A DNA stretch of 64,000 bases from Euptelea pleiosperma. Its lineage: Eukaryota; Streptophyta; Magnoliopsida; Ranunculales; Eupteleaceae. A model generated the notes under the pieces. The model saw only the letters and a program-made list of their open reading frames with translations, made no database searches and was not told the DNA's origin. A program made the position numbers and the translations under genes. How positions within the stretch are numbered: the first letter of the stretch is position 1; the number at the start of each line of letters is the position of its first letter. Positions 9,830 to 22,784 of this stretch are shown piece by piece. The stretch covers positions 15,997,190 through 16,061,189 of the forward strand of contig CM068553.1 of the NCBI GenBank assembly GCA_035048495.1, written 5' to 3'.

Positions 9830-10232
9830 ATGTGAGAGAATCCCACCAGATTTATTTCTTGTCTCCCCTGTAGATGTATCGTCCCCATTAGAGAAGACAA
9901 TAAACACCAATTAGAAAAGGGGGTATGTGGTGGGTCCCACATGAATGAAATTGAGGCCATTGGGTTGCCATCACTCCCCCCCCACACCCCTACCAACGTA
10001 AACCTCACCATTCATATGTTCTCTCCCTCCTTATCTCTCTCCATGTCTTTTCTTCTCTTTTTCATTTATTTTCCCATTAAAAAAACAATTTTTTATTGAT
10101 AAATTCCAAAAAGAAATGTGGGACCCACTAAAAACACTTTTTTCTCACTTGGGAGAACTCGGTTTCCAAATCATTAAAAGCAACCCCACTAACTACATAG
10201 TAAGTTTATCTTTAGACACAGAGACGAGACAA

Positions 10233-10234
<2 letters not shown>

Positions 10235-10263
<29 letters not shown>
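10235..10263 (+). repeat. (AT)n microsatellite
   Basis: About 14 AT units followed by an imperfect AT-rich palindromic tail. Confidence 0.95.
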
Positions 10264-10269
<6 letters not shown>

Positions 10270-10935
10270 TAATAATATTATAACACAGCTACGATCTCAA
10301 CGTCACCTTTTAGGCTTTGTTAACAATGTAGCCTACGTGATTAGAGCGGGAACAACACCTTTTAGGCTTTTAGTAACAGCGTAGCCTATGTGCTTCAAAT
10401 TCTATTTAACAACTCTGACCCCACACTTCAATTTGGTTCTTTTCCTGTTGTATTTCTAATGAGGAATAACTCCACTGGTGGTCTGACCTCACACATCAAT
10501 TTGGTTGGAATGCTTTGTTTCCTGTTGTATATATCTCTGATGAGGTATGACTCGGGTGGTGGTTGGACCAGCAGAAAGTGTGGATACCATATATAACCAT
10601 GGATGAAAGTCTCGGGATCGGAGGCTAGATCGGTTCGCTCTGACCCTGCTCCGGATTGATTTGATCTAGAACAGGATTGGCCCATCTCGCGAGAGACAAA
10701 TTGAGACTCCTTTGTAAAACAGTGATCTTGGGGCGAGACAAAATCTGGTCGCTGGGCTCTGTTCCTGATTCGAATCGCTCGATCCATATTGGGATTGGCC
10801 AAGACTTTGAACCGTGTATATAACTAACTAATTTCAGTCTTACACATGTCATCACACCCATTAAGACACACGTGAGATAAGCACGTGACAGATGGAACCC
10901 TAATTAATATTGTGGGTCCTAATTGACATATGCAA

Positions 10936-13900
10936 TGACCTGATTTTTTAATTATTAATTATGAGTAATAATTAATTATATGTATTTATTGTCAATATTT
11001 TATTATTATTTATTTTTGTCATGTTTGTTAGAGTGGGCTTTTGAGGATAATTTAATAACATTTTAGGCTTTTTTATTGTCCAGTTTGGAGCCCAGTTGAT
11101 ATTCATGGGCCTTAGGCTTGTTTTTAGCCCATTAGTAGACCTAAATTAGAATTTTTGGCTATTCCTTATAAGCCCAAGTGAAAGTGACGAAAATCACTTT
11201 TCACTAACCCTAAACCTAAACTCTATTATCTTTTTTCTTCTCCTCTTCATTCTTTGGAGCCAAGGGTTTGGGAAAACCCTCCGATTGTGGACGAATCTCT
11301 CTTGTACATTGGATTAGCAATCGTAGACGAGTGAATACTTCATTAATCATTTTCATTTATTGTATGTTGATTATCGTTCTTTCGATTTCATTAATAAATG
11401 AACACAATTAAGGTTTTAATCTATTATGTATATATGTGATTATGATTTTAATTTATTATGTGAGCATGATGATATTTTATCTTCGATTTCTATTAATTTT
11501 CTTGGGTTGATTTGTATACCAAGATACTTTGAGCCATGATCCATATGATTTATGATCCCGAATCCTTATTCTAAGAATTTTTTTAATAAATGGGCATGAT
11601 TAAGGTTTTGATTAATTAATGACGTTTAGATTTATTGCTTCTTAGATTTAATCTTTTGTAAATCTATTATGTTTAATCTTTTATTTGGTTATTAATAAAT
11701 CATGTAGAAATTTTATTGTAAATCTATATAAAAGTATACTAAAAACTTTAATTGTCTTTAAATTCTCATGAAATTATTAAAAGATGATTTTTTGTCAGAA
11801 TTTTTTCTCATTCGTTTCTCAACCTTTTTGAACTCTATTTTTTTTAATTGTGTGTTTCAAATAACAGAATAATGTAGTATTTTTTTTTATAGAATTTAAT
11901 AGAAATTATAACTAATTTTCTCGCTATTATTAAAAATTATTTTTTTTGTCAGAATTTTATCTCATTCAATTCTTAACCTTTTTTAACTATATTTTTTTTT
12001 AAAATTGTATGTTTCAGAGAGTAGAATAAGGTGATGTTTTTTTTTATAGAATTTAATCGGAATCATAGAAATCCCAAAATTTAAAATACTAATTTTTTCA
12101 CTATTATTAAAAATATATTTTTGTAAGAATTTTATCTCATTTGTCTCTTAATAATTTGAGCTCTATTTTTTATAAATTGTGTGTTTTGAATAGTAAAATA
12201 AGATGATATTTTTAAAAAATTTAATATAGATCACAGAATTCTCAAAATTCAAAATATTGTTCATACAATTCTTAATTCTTGATTTTTGATTCTCGATTAT
12301 TGACTTTTGATTATTATAATTCTTGAGTTTTCTTACGATTTCTTACGATTATTGATTATGGATGTTCTTATTTTAATTATCATGGTAAGATGAGTTATTG
12401 CCATGACATGTAGACTACTAGATTATTGTTAAGATGACTTCGAATTATGTAGAATGTTAAAGTTTATTTTTTAATAAGTTTTTGATATATCTTTACCTAT
12501 TGTGCAGTGTTGAACATGTTTATTGTATAAGATAACTGTGAATCGTGTGAATTATTATGATGCATGACTATTCAACTGTTATGACATTATTTATCATGGA
12601 GAGTATGGTATTTGACTTTGGTTAAGCATATCTATATTTGTGGAGTTTATTTGAAGTGTCGCTGTGTATAAGCACTTTTGATAGGTCCTTGTGAGATTCG
12701 TCTAAACCTAAATAGCAAGCTTTGTGGGGTTTATCTAAAGTGCCACTGTGTATAAGTACTTCTGACAAGTCCTTAAATGGTTCGTCGAACCCTAAATAAC
12801 AAGCAGAGAATAAGGAGAAGCTCTTGAGTACAAAACCTTAAATCATCAGTAATCACATGACTATCCATAGGTTTGATTTATTAGCTCAATTATCCATTCG
12901 TTGAATTAACTTAACTGGACCATTCATTCATCGGATTAATTAATACATAAGCACTACATCAATTGTTGACTTTCATTGTTTATGAGCATCGAAGTTGTTG
13001 AGATTTTTCTTTGTGAAATAAGCATGAGCATTGCATCTTATGTTGAGTTTTAGGGTATTCTTTTGATAGTTACACTAGGTTTGTCACACCCCAAATCTGA
13101 GTATCAAGATCTGACCCGAATATCCATGGGTCAACCTCATACCCGAACCTAGAGGTGAGCTATGAATGCATCCTAATGGTTCAAGTGTAACTCTAAACTA
13201 CTAAGATCCATCATCAAACAAGTCAATTTGTACCATAATTCATTAAGTGATTAAACGGATTTTGATAATTAGACCCTAGAATAAATTATGGAATTAATTA
13301 TGAAAAAAATATTAAATTAAATATTTTTATTTTTAAACTATATGGCATGAACCTACTATATATAAGAAAGTCTCAAACCAAAAATTAGGTCAAACGGAGA
13401 AAATAAATTTTTCTCCCATTTTTCCCGTCTTTATAGTGCACCCAGACAACGCTGCAGTAAAATGGTCGTCATTTCTTCGTTCGATGTCCGATTTGATTGT
13501 TCTAAATCCGTTGGATAGCCTCTGAGCTGACTACAATGTTTGTATTGAGGTTAGAGCTCAAAGATACCATATAAAGGGTCAAAACTAGGTTTGCTTAGAT
13601 CAGGTTCAGAATAGACTAGTTTGTATAACAGTCAGTGTTTTGGCCATAACTTTCTGTACACAAAGAATCTGTGAAAACTATTTATATCACTGGAAAGGTA
13701 ACTGACAGACCTTCGAAAAGTCCTTCTGTAATAATTATAAATTCTATCAGTTACATTATCGAAAATATGTTACAGTTTAGAAATTACAGTTATATCTCAT
13801 ATGGTATTTCTAGTGCTTTTAGTCTCTTGAGTCCAAAACGCGGTCTAGGTCTATTAAGGGTCAATTTTCCATTATTAACCACTAATCTACTATCATCATA

Positions 13901-16782
13901 TAAACAATATAATGTCAAATCATTATGTTTATCGAATAAAATAATCAAGCATCATTCATAACATAAAAAGGGACAAGTTCTCAAAGATAGGCCAAAACAT
14001 GCCTGAAATCAAAATCAAAGATAACTAATTTTTATCAATAGAGAGTTTAAAGGACTAGAACTCATCCGATGTCTCCAAAGGCTCGTCGTGATCACCATCC
14101 TCGTACTCCTTGTCGTCGGATACTTCCCACGAAGAGTCATCCATCGGGTTAAAGCCCAACTCGTCTGTGCGGAGTTATAAAACACCGTGAGTCCAACGAA
14201 CTCAGTAGTGCAATGAGTAACCCCATGACACTCTTAATCCACGTATAAATTTAACTAAGCATAGTCATTGGAAATCAATGATAGAATAAAACATGTGATA
14301 AGCAAGACATGACAGTCAATATACAACCAATAATCTACAAGGTATGTAAAATGCGAGGATGTCCCATCCCAATAACTCAACCACTAACGAGTCTTCATTT
14401 CCTTCTCTCACTGGGAGTAGCCGTATGGCTCATCTACAGGATTGTTTAGGGTCTTTCACCCTAGGGTTTTCTAGTCCTTCTTGCTTAATGACAAAAATAA
14501 TAAACTTCATCTCATATGAACCCCCAATGACTATGATAAGCATAGTGTAAATCGAATGTCAAAATAACTAATACGAGAGGAGGGCTAAGGGCAAAAATGT
14601 TTCCACCAAGAGATGTTCTCATGGCTGATCCACTAATGAGAACTATCCGTAGTTTCCACTATTACATGGTCATGACACATTTTTCACCCTTATCCTTCTC
14701 TCCAAATCAAAGATAGTATACAAGAAGGGGGTTGTAAGGAAAGAACAATATAATATTAAGATAAAAAGAAATAAAAGCACATGTGAGTAATTTAAAGCAA
14801 TAATTCAATCAATTTTTAACCATAATGAATATTCTTAGAGAAAACAAAATATGTAAGTGAAGATATACAGGGTAGGGGTTACCTACCTCTTAAATAGACA
14901 ATAGATTCGTATTGTGAAGCTTGAAATAATGGTAGAAGGGGAGCTCCACGTTTTCCTTGAGTTTTTCGATGCCGTTGATTTTTAACTATGTTGAAGAGGC
15001 TGATGAGAGGGTTTGAATACTAGGTTTTGATCTCTTTTTTGATGGTGGGATGAGGGTGTTCTAAGACTTGAAAAGATTTTTTAATGGAGGTTTAATGGAG
15101 GTGCTTTAATGGAGGAAGAGAGAGAGAAAGATGAAAGAGGGTGAGATTTTCGATGGAGAAATATGGGAGTGATGGTTTAGGGTTTGTGAAAGCTCCCAAG
15201 CCCTCAAGGCTTTCTTAAATAGGTTTAGGAAGTAATCTTTAAGGTTTCTATTCTAGGTGAAATTCGTAATTCTCAAAGGGGTGACTTTCTCAACCCTCAA
15301 AAGTTTATATTTTAAGTTACTTATAGGTTAAAAATTGGCCCAAGACCCATATGTATCCATTGTGCCTCATTTAAGGTTATTCTTAAGTCCAAAAGGCTTC
15401 TAAATTAGCTCTACGGGCCCACCCCACAATTATAGCTCAATAATTTATGTAGTTATTTATATTAATAATTTAAATACTTATTAATTATAATTATGCCATA
15501 TTCCCTAAAAAGGTGGTGATTTAATATATGTAATGCATGTGTATCTAATATTATATAATAATATAAAATAATCATGTATTAATTCAAATAAACTATATTA
15601 TAAAATTTAAAAGTTCATACAACAAGGTATTGACACATGTCACACACATAAATCACATGAAATAATTTAAGTACATAAAATTCAAAAAAAGTTCAAAGTC
15701 CGGAAAAAGTGTCAAGATGACATCAGAATGACTCAAAATTCGAGAGATGGGTTTCCAACCTTAAGATAAGACGTGTAAGTTATTTTTGAAAAGTTTTCGG
15801 GGCTCGGGGTCAAAATATTTTTATTATCTTATTAGATCAAGTATATTATCTAATGTCCAGAAAAATTCTCTGTGAGTTATTGTTTATTATTTTTAGCAGG
15901 AAATTAGCCCTAAAAGTGAATTCTAAAAATAATAAGTTTTTCAAAGTTGTCTGAATCCTACCAAACTTAACATATGTCTTAATATAGGATATCTAAGGAT
16001 GAAAATAAGTTCAAACTACCAAAATTATCCCAAAAGGGTCAAATTACCATAATACCCCTAGATGAAAATTCGGGGTATTACAAGGTTAGCGACAATGTAT
16101 TATCATAGATATCTATTGTTTATTGGATATGATATCTTGAGTTTATTTGATAATAATTAGTAATTATATTCAGGCTAAGTGTTTATCATTTTAACATTTC
16201 AGGGTAAGGGAGAATGTGAACATAATTATATCTTTAATGGTCATTATATGATACATGTATTGTGCATGTACAAGATTGAGTTGCTTGTAATCTTTAGTCA
16301 ATTGGTTATGATCTTGTACACATATTCATTGAACTATGCTCTTGTACTTATTATAATTGGGGTTGCTATTGATATGATGTTATGTACAGACACGTGCACT
16401 GGGAGGGTTTAATGTGGCTTTTACTTACCAATTGGTTAGACTCACCCTCTTGGGATCTCTTATTTTAAGGTCAACACGGACAACAGAGATGCACACATGA
16501 TTGCACTCAGTTAACACTTGGGATATCTTTAGAGTAATTCTTTATTTTAAGAGACATATGTAGTGAAGCTTGGGATATATTTACTTTCAATTAGTATTTA
16601 CATTATTTGAGTTATTGTAGTAGATTGGATTATTAATTTTAATTCAATGATTTAGATGGTTCATATTTTATCAACTGACACTATATTATTATGATGTATT
16701 TTTGAGGATCTGTTCCTTGATCGCGCCTCAAAATTTGTGTATGGACAGAGATATTCTAGTGTACGAATTGTAGGGCCTGACA
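10936..16782 (-). mobile_element. Antisense long LTR, split by a solo LTR
   Basis: On the - strand it begins TGTCAGGCCCTACAATTCG at 16782, the same style of 5' terminus as the LTRs at 13082, 27860, 35229 and 42185. It runs left to about 10936, with a TATA-like CCTTATAAGCCC near 11166 read on the + strand. A 3001-bp LTR (13082-16082) with a perfect target duplication sits inside it. Without the insert it is about 2.8 kb. The left boundary is uncertain and no matching flanks were found. Lineage (Ty3/gypsy, possibly Tekay/Del because of the long LTR) is inference. Confidence 0.6.
13082..16082 (+). mobile_element. 3.0-kb solo LTR (Ty3/gypsy, Tekay-like)
   Basis: It starts TGTCACACCCC and ends CGGGGTATTACA, giving the TG...CA termini of an LTR. 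It is flanked on both sides by AGGTT (13077-13081 and 16083-16087). No internal protein domains, primer-binding site or second LTR adjoin, so it is a solo LTR left by LTR-LTR recombination. The 3' part holds GGAAAAAGTGTCAAGATGA, seen again antisense at about 51.8 kb, showing both belong to one family. Reading frames inside it are not genes. Confidence 0.92.
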
Positions 16783-16839
16783 ATATAGCATTTTACTTCT
16801 TTTTAATTATATTCTGAAAAGATTTCATGACAACTATAG

Positions 16840-17280
16840 ACATGCCGACATGGCATGAATCTCATTCAATTAGCACAAATATGAACTTACGATAAGCCAA
16901 AGATCGACCATAGAAGAACCCCCCTTTGATATGGTGTATGACATGGAAGTTGTCATCCCAACAAAAGAATTAATGTCCACAACTCATAAGTGAGTTGTTA
17001 GTACATAGAAAAATGAAGAACTTATCACTAGAGATCTCGACCTCACAAAAGAAAAAGAGAACAAGCTCTACTATGCCTGGCAAATTACCAGTAATTCAAG
17101 AGATCTTAAAATAAATATGTACACTACTGAACATTCAAGCCTAGCGACCTAGTTCTTTGATAAGTATTTGAGAATACCAAAGAGATGAACAATGACAAAT
17201 TAAAAATCAATTGGGACAGACCATACATCATAGATAGAGTGGGGGAAGTTGGTACTTATTACTTGAAAATCAAATTAGGT
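16840..17280 (+). pseudogene. Ty3/gypsy integrase C-terminal remnant
   Basis: Broken frames recover the tail of a Tat/Athila-type integrase: FDMVYDMEVVIPTKE, then RDLDLTKEKENKLYYAWQIT, then NWDRPYIIDRV and GTYYLK. The last corresponds to the common plant motif NWEGPY...V...GTYRL. Integrase inserts the DNA copy of the element. This copy has stops and frameshifts and cannot act. It orients the surrounding old element as + and makes the repeats to the right its 3' untranslated region. Confidence 0.75.
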
Positions 17281-17327
17281 AATTTGTTGTAACAAACACA
17301 TAGGTAATTTGTTGTAACAAACACATA
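17276..17327 (+). repeat. 26-bp tandem duplication
   Basis: TAGGTAATTTGTTGTAACAA occurs twice in succession directly after the integrase remnant. Confidence 0.9.
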
Positions 17328-17391
17328 TAATTTATGTAAGTTTTATCAATAAATGATTATTTCATTTTCTACCACTGTCTTTTCTACATAT

Positions 17392-17686
17392 TGAATCCTT
17401 GAGAACTACTCGGATCTGAGACATCATATTAAGTCCCCTAGAATTCTGCAGATCTGGAACTGCATATTGAATCCCTAGAACTCCTTAGATCTAGAATTGC
17501 ATATTGAGTTCCTCAAAACTCTTCATATCTGAAAACATATTGAGTCATCCAGAACTCCTAAGATCTAGAATGTTATATTCAACCCCTAGAACTCCTCAAA
17601 TCATAAACTGCATAATGAGTTTCCAGATCTCGTCAGATATGAAATTACATATTAGTCCCTTACAGCTTCTCAAATCTAGATGAGGG
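17392..17686 (+). repeat. 37-bp minisatellite, about 8 units
   Basis: Diverged units each carry a TGAATCCCTAGAACTCC-like head, an AGATCTGGAA-like middle and a GCATAT end. Spacing is about 37 bp. It lies downstream of the integrase remnant, a position where Tat-type elements are known to hold tandem repeats. Confidence 0.85.
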
Positions 17687-17834
17687 TTTTCAAGGATCAA
17701 CATCCACAACCTTGACTACAGAGGATAGTTTGAAATAAGTCATTTATGCCCCAACACTAATAGTCATTGTCTTGTACATAAGTAGGTAGCTGTAGATCAA
17801 ACCCAGTTTAAGATTTGGTACAAGGGTTGTCATG

Positions 17835-19056
17835 TGTAAGATCCAGATTTTTGTGTTGGCTAATTTCGTATGACAAAATATGTGTATGTAACCTTCTTAG
17901 TGTGTGGGTAGTTAGGAGTCGATTGATTAAGTATGGTCTCATCACTGAAGACTGCTAGAAGACTGCTTGACAGAAGATCAAAAGAGTGATACATTAGAAG
18001 ATTCAAAGCTTCAATTGATCAACACACCATTAGGTTGGTAAGTGACTAAGATACCATAGAAATAGGATTGAGAATCCTTAAAATCATGAAAAACTAAGTC
18101 ATAATAGCAAGGGGAGCTTTTCTGAGCAAATCGAGGCTTTTCGGATAGTCCAATTGATTTCATAGAGGTCTCCGATTGGACTTGCCTAAACAAAAATAAT
18201 TATTCTGTGTTATGTCAAATCGATTGGATTTACGAAAGATGGGTTTTTAAAACTCTGAAATTATCCAAATTACCCCTAATTATTTTTATTTCTTTGGGCC
18301 ACTTGTTTTACTATAAATATATCATTTTAGGTTGAAAACCTAATTCTTCCAAGCCATTCAAGCCGATCTAAAGCAGAGGAGAAGACCTAAAAATCCAAGA
18401 GCTTCCATTGTTGATTGAAGCATAAGTTTTGGTCTTGGATACTCGATATTTTGATCAAGTAAGTTTTATTATTTTGATTTTTAGTGAAGGAAAGTGTTGA
18501 TCTCTTCATGGTTGAATCTATTTCTTCCATAAAGGATTAAACACATTGGTTTATCCTATTACCTTTTGTTAGTTGCCCCACCATGTGGATTCGGTGTGGA
18601 CTCGTGTGTGGATCGAGTTGGGTGTAATTCGGGATCAAACCCTGAAGGTGTTTCGTGCAGTTCGGAACGTGAAGATATAAGGCGACGTGGTAAATCAGCA
18701 GCTGAAGCTCATGTGGAGTTGGATTCAGTTCTATTAGTGTTGTGATTTCGACTAGACGTGGTCCAGAGGTTTTTCCTAGTTGGGTTTTCTTCGTAAAAAT
18801 CGTGTGTCTATTGCTTGATTGATTTTATTATGTTATTGGCTGAACTGATTTGCGAAAAATATATCTCTAGTATATTTAGAGTAAATCTGGTTAGACCAAT
18901 CTATTTGCTTCCGCTTAGAAATTACATGCGATAGATCCCAGATCACCGACTAAATAGATTTGAATAGGTTGCTTAATTTTTAATTGGTAATTAATTCAAA
19001 TCGAACCTAGTCACCCCCCCTCTATGTCCTGTTAATCCATATACCCGAATATTTTA
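17835..19056 (+). repeat. 5' LTR of the Copia element (deleted form)
   Basis: It starts TGTAAGATCC and ends before the primer-binding site. A TATAAATA box lies at 18312-18319. Compared with the 3' LTR it lacks about 195 bp of the palindrome-bearing U3 region, with the break at short matching CCAATTGAT/TCAATCGAT sequences. This suggests loss by slippage or recombination between repeats. Confidence 0.9.
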
Positions 19057-19058
19057 AT

Positions 19059-19070
19059 TGGTATTAGAGC
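19059..19070 (+). other. Primer-binding site of the Copia element
   Basis: TGGTATTAGAGC, one mismatch from the initiator-Met tRNA complement, two bases after the 5' LTR. Confidence 0.85.
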
Positions 19071-19126
19071 GGTTCACTCTGTTAGGTCTAACAACCTGAG
19101 TGTGATCTTACTCAATATCTGAGTTA

Positions 19127-20757
19127 ATGGATATGCAAAGAAAGGGTGGTGCTATTACTCGTCCACCATTATTTGATGGAAATAACTGTACTTATTGAAA
19201 AGCTGATGAGAGCTTTTATTAAATCTCTTGATGAAAGAATTTGGATGATTATTGTTTTGGGTTGGAAACAACCAATGGAAGAATCTGCTGAAAAAGAATT
19301 AATTTTGAAACCTATGAAAAAATGGACTAAGGATGAAAATGACCAATCTAATTGGAATAGTAAAGGTCTCAACGTTATTTTCTGTACTATTAAAGTGATG
19401 AATTCATCGGATCTCGACGTGTGAAACTGCAAAGAAAGCGTGGGATATACTTGAGGTTACCCATAAGGGAACAACCACTGTAAAGATTTCTAATAAAACT
19501 TCCAAATTTGAAAACATTAGAATGGATGATAATGAAGTATTATCTGAATTTTATGTTAAATTATCTGATATTGTTAATTGTTGCTTTAATCTTGGAGAGA
19601 AAATTACTGAGTCTAAGGTTGTGAGAAAGATTATTAGATCTTTACCTTTGAGATTTCAATCTAAGGTCATAGCCATAGAAGAATGTAAAGATATTGATGC
19701 CATCAATATAGATGAACTTGTTGGTTCACTTCAAACTTTTGAAATAAATCTTCCTCAGCCTAAGAAAAATAAATGGATTGCTCTAAAGGTCTCAAAGTAT
19801 GATCTGATGAGTCTGATGATGATTCTTGTTAGGATAGTGATGACATAGCTCTACTTGTGAAGGGTTTTAGAAAATACTTATGTAGCAAGAAAGAAAATTT
19901 TTCTAGAGCTGTAGAAAATTCAAAGGAAAGAACCAGACCCCATGATAGGTTCAAAATGAATGAAAGTAGAGAATCAAAGTCTAATGAGATTCAGTGTTAT
20001 GAATGTAGAGGATATGGACACATCTCTACTAATTGTGCCAATAAGAAAATTAAAGAAAAAAATAAGGCAATGAATGTTACTTGGAATAACAGTGAAGGTG
20101 AGTCAAATGACTCTGATGAGGGTAATGATGTAATAATTATAGAGCCCTCACTACTTCAGTTATTGCCACTGCTATAGGCAATGCAGTTACTTAGGTCGAC
20201 CAAGTATCTGAAGGTCAAAGTAACTCTGATAGTGAAGATGATGATATCCATGTTGCTTTTTTGATAAATTATACAAAGAAAGCATGAGGTTGGCCAAATC
20301 AAATAAACATCTTAGTGATAATCTTGAATCTCTAGAAAAAGAAAATCTCATTTTAATGGGAGAAAGTGAAAAATATAGAACTATTGCTAGACAACTTGAA
20401 GAAGAGAAAGTTGGCCTCTAAGGCAAAATTAAATTCTTTGAATCTGAATATCATGAATGTTTGGAAAAGAGAAAGTCTTTTGAGTTAAATTTAGCACAGT
20501 TGAAAAAGGACTTGCCTTATATTTCTCAAAGCATTGAGAAATTGAATGAGATCTTAGGTGTGGGAAGATGGACTGGAGATAGGAGAGGGTTAGGATATGT
20601 TGAATCTATAAACTCATCTCAGTCCGGAACAAAATTAATTAAAGCCCAAGTTTCACCCAAAACACCTTTGAACCCTCTACACCCTCGATTAAGATTCCTA
20701 CTTGTTATCGGTGTGGGATTAAGGGTCATGTTGTTACTAAATGTCCTAAAAAAATAG
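19127..20757 (+). pseudogene. Copia gag remnant with two zinc knuckles
   Basis: Gag packages element RNA into particles. The likely start is the ATG at 19127 (MDMQRKGGAITRPPLFDG). In-frame stops and frameshifts follow, the first where a Trp codon of the usual YW pair is TGA. The UBN2-type gag core runs to about 19790 (blocks KKWTKDENDQSNW, LSDIVNCCFNLGEKIT, RKIIRSLPLRF). A first zinc knuckle, CYECRGYGHISTNC, lies near 19994-20036. A coiled-coil stretch follows (20281-20560), then GDRRGLGYVE, then a second knuckle, CYRCGIKGHVVTKC, and a stop at 20755. Pol is missing. It is non-functional as it stands. The architecture resembles SIRE/Maximus gag from memory of the family. Confidence 0.85.
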
Positions 20758-22784
20758 ACTCCAGCTCATTATACATCTTTGGGAGTCGGGATAATATTGT
20801 TTACAAGATTCGGGCATTGAATCATAAATTCAAAGTCTTGAGAAAAGAGATTGCCAAATTGAATAATATGTAAGATATCAAGACCAAGAGGAAGATTCAT
20901 CATAATTATCAAACCCATAAAATGAAAAGAAATTATCAAGTTCAGCCAACCATGTGGGTGAAAAAGGAGGATCTAAAGTATCTAGATTCCATTAGGTTTG
21001 AGTACCGTATGAAGTCTAGTGACATATCTCATTGATTGAGAGTGTGTTGTTCATAGCCTAGGTTTGTACGTTATTTATATATTATGGTATTTCCTAGTGA
21101 TATGTTGTGTGAGTGTGTGTTAGTGAGTATTTACATTCATTTAAGATATCATTTTTGCATGCTTGAGCATATCATAATGCATTTATCATTATTGTGGTTT
21201 TTCAATTTTTTTAGCCTAGTTACTTTCTTGCATTATTTTTGTTTGCATATATTCAAAAATAAAAAAATTTAAAAGTTGAAAAACCAAAAATATTTTGTCT
21301 TGTTAAGATTTTGTTTGAGTTGTGCTCTGCATTGATGAGACTTTGGTTGATTAGCATTGACTCTAGAAAACCCTAGAACAAGGACTTGACACATGGTAAA
21401 TTAAGACTAGATCATTGTAGTTAACTCTAGAATATTTAAAAGATTAGTCTGCTTTACTATTTCTTAGTGAAAATTCATAGTTTTCTTGTACTTTCACATG
21501 CACACTGACTGACACTAGTGAGGACTAGGTTTGATTGATGGAATATACTGAGTACCATTTTTTACGAATAAGGAATAAACCTCTACTAGTTATGACTTCA
21601 AATTAGTAGTGTTCCTGCCATCAGTTGATTTCAAAACTCCATTATAATCGATTATTGGATTCCCAATGTGAGCTATTGTAACTAAGGAAACAACTACCTC
21701 AAGAAACTAGAGTGAAAGCCGTCTTTATGGCCCTGTTTAAAATTGGAGTCTAATTCTTATTGTTGTAGAAAAGGGCTACCTACGGGGAGTGTGAAAGCTA
21801 CCACAATAAAATAAAATGGGTAAAAAATAACCATGTTTGCTAAAAGATTAATGTGAATTCACATTGACAAATACACATGTAAAAAGAGTGAAATGTGAGA
21901 ACCCCTAACTCTAATGAGGATTTCATATCTGGATACAGGATACCTCTGGCATTCTACGAATGCGTATATAGTGTTGACTAGATATCTTACTTTGTACATC
22001 ATTCAGTGACAAGTCAAATCACAATACACACAAGGATTAGACTTTGAAAATCTATTTAAAGTGAACTAGTACCTCTGACTCTTACTAACAAATGGCATAG
22101 ATTAACTACATTTGAAATTTTTAAGATTGAACTGTGTAAATAGTCCAACATTCTAGAAATTATAGTTGTCAGTACATATCAACCAGAGACTCTAAATACT
22201 TGTATTTAACTCGTATTTTTATTGTGATTGCATCAATTTTTACTATTTGTGATTTTATTGAGTTTGTTTGATAGGAGGAATATTTTACCACTGTATGCTA
22301 TCATTATTAGATGCACTTCATGCATTTTGGAATTAATGTGCATTTCAGTATGGTTCTTGATTTAGAGATACTTTTGTTGGTTCATGATCATATCTATTGA
22401 TTTGAGTGTTGATCTGTGCCTTTATTTATTATCTTCTAGAGTGTGTTCTTTACCTTTTGTCAATTTGTGACAAAAAGGGAGAAAAATTGTGATGACATTT
22501 AGGGGGAGAAATTATTCTCTTGTAGAATTGCATAATACACACTCACTGCTGCGCATGTATTTAATTGATTATATTTTATCAGAGTGATATTTCTTTGGTA
22601 TGTATTGTTTGATATTGTGTAGATGACAGGTTGACAAAGACATCAAGTTAATGAGAGAGATTTGTCTTGTCTTGTTGAGTGAGTAAGAGTGATTACATGT
22701 AAAGGGAAGGGTTTTGTAATGTCTATTCATGTACCATTATATGTCTTGTTATATTTTTGTCATGGAATCGCAAAATGAGGAGAT

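Larger units (their letters stand above)
9205..10935. other. No gene recognised; local repeats
   Basis: It holds the 66-bp tandem repeat at 9706, an (AT)n run at 10235-10263, and tandem pairs near 10305/10350 (sharing CACCTTTTAGGCTTT) and near 10400/10480 (sharing CACACATCAATTTGGTT-type sequence). Frames on either strand show no family motifs. Confidence 0.5.

Noticed and set aside
17392..17686. CRISPR-like array
   Set aside because: Units are contiguous and diverged with no unique spacers, in a plant nuclear context; it is a minisatellite.
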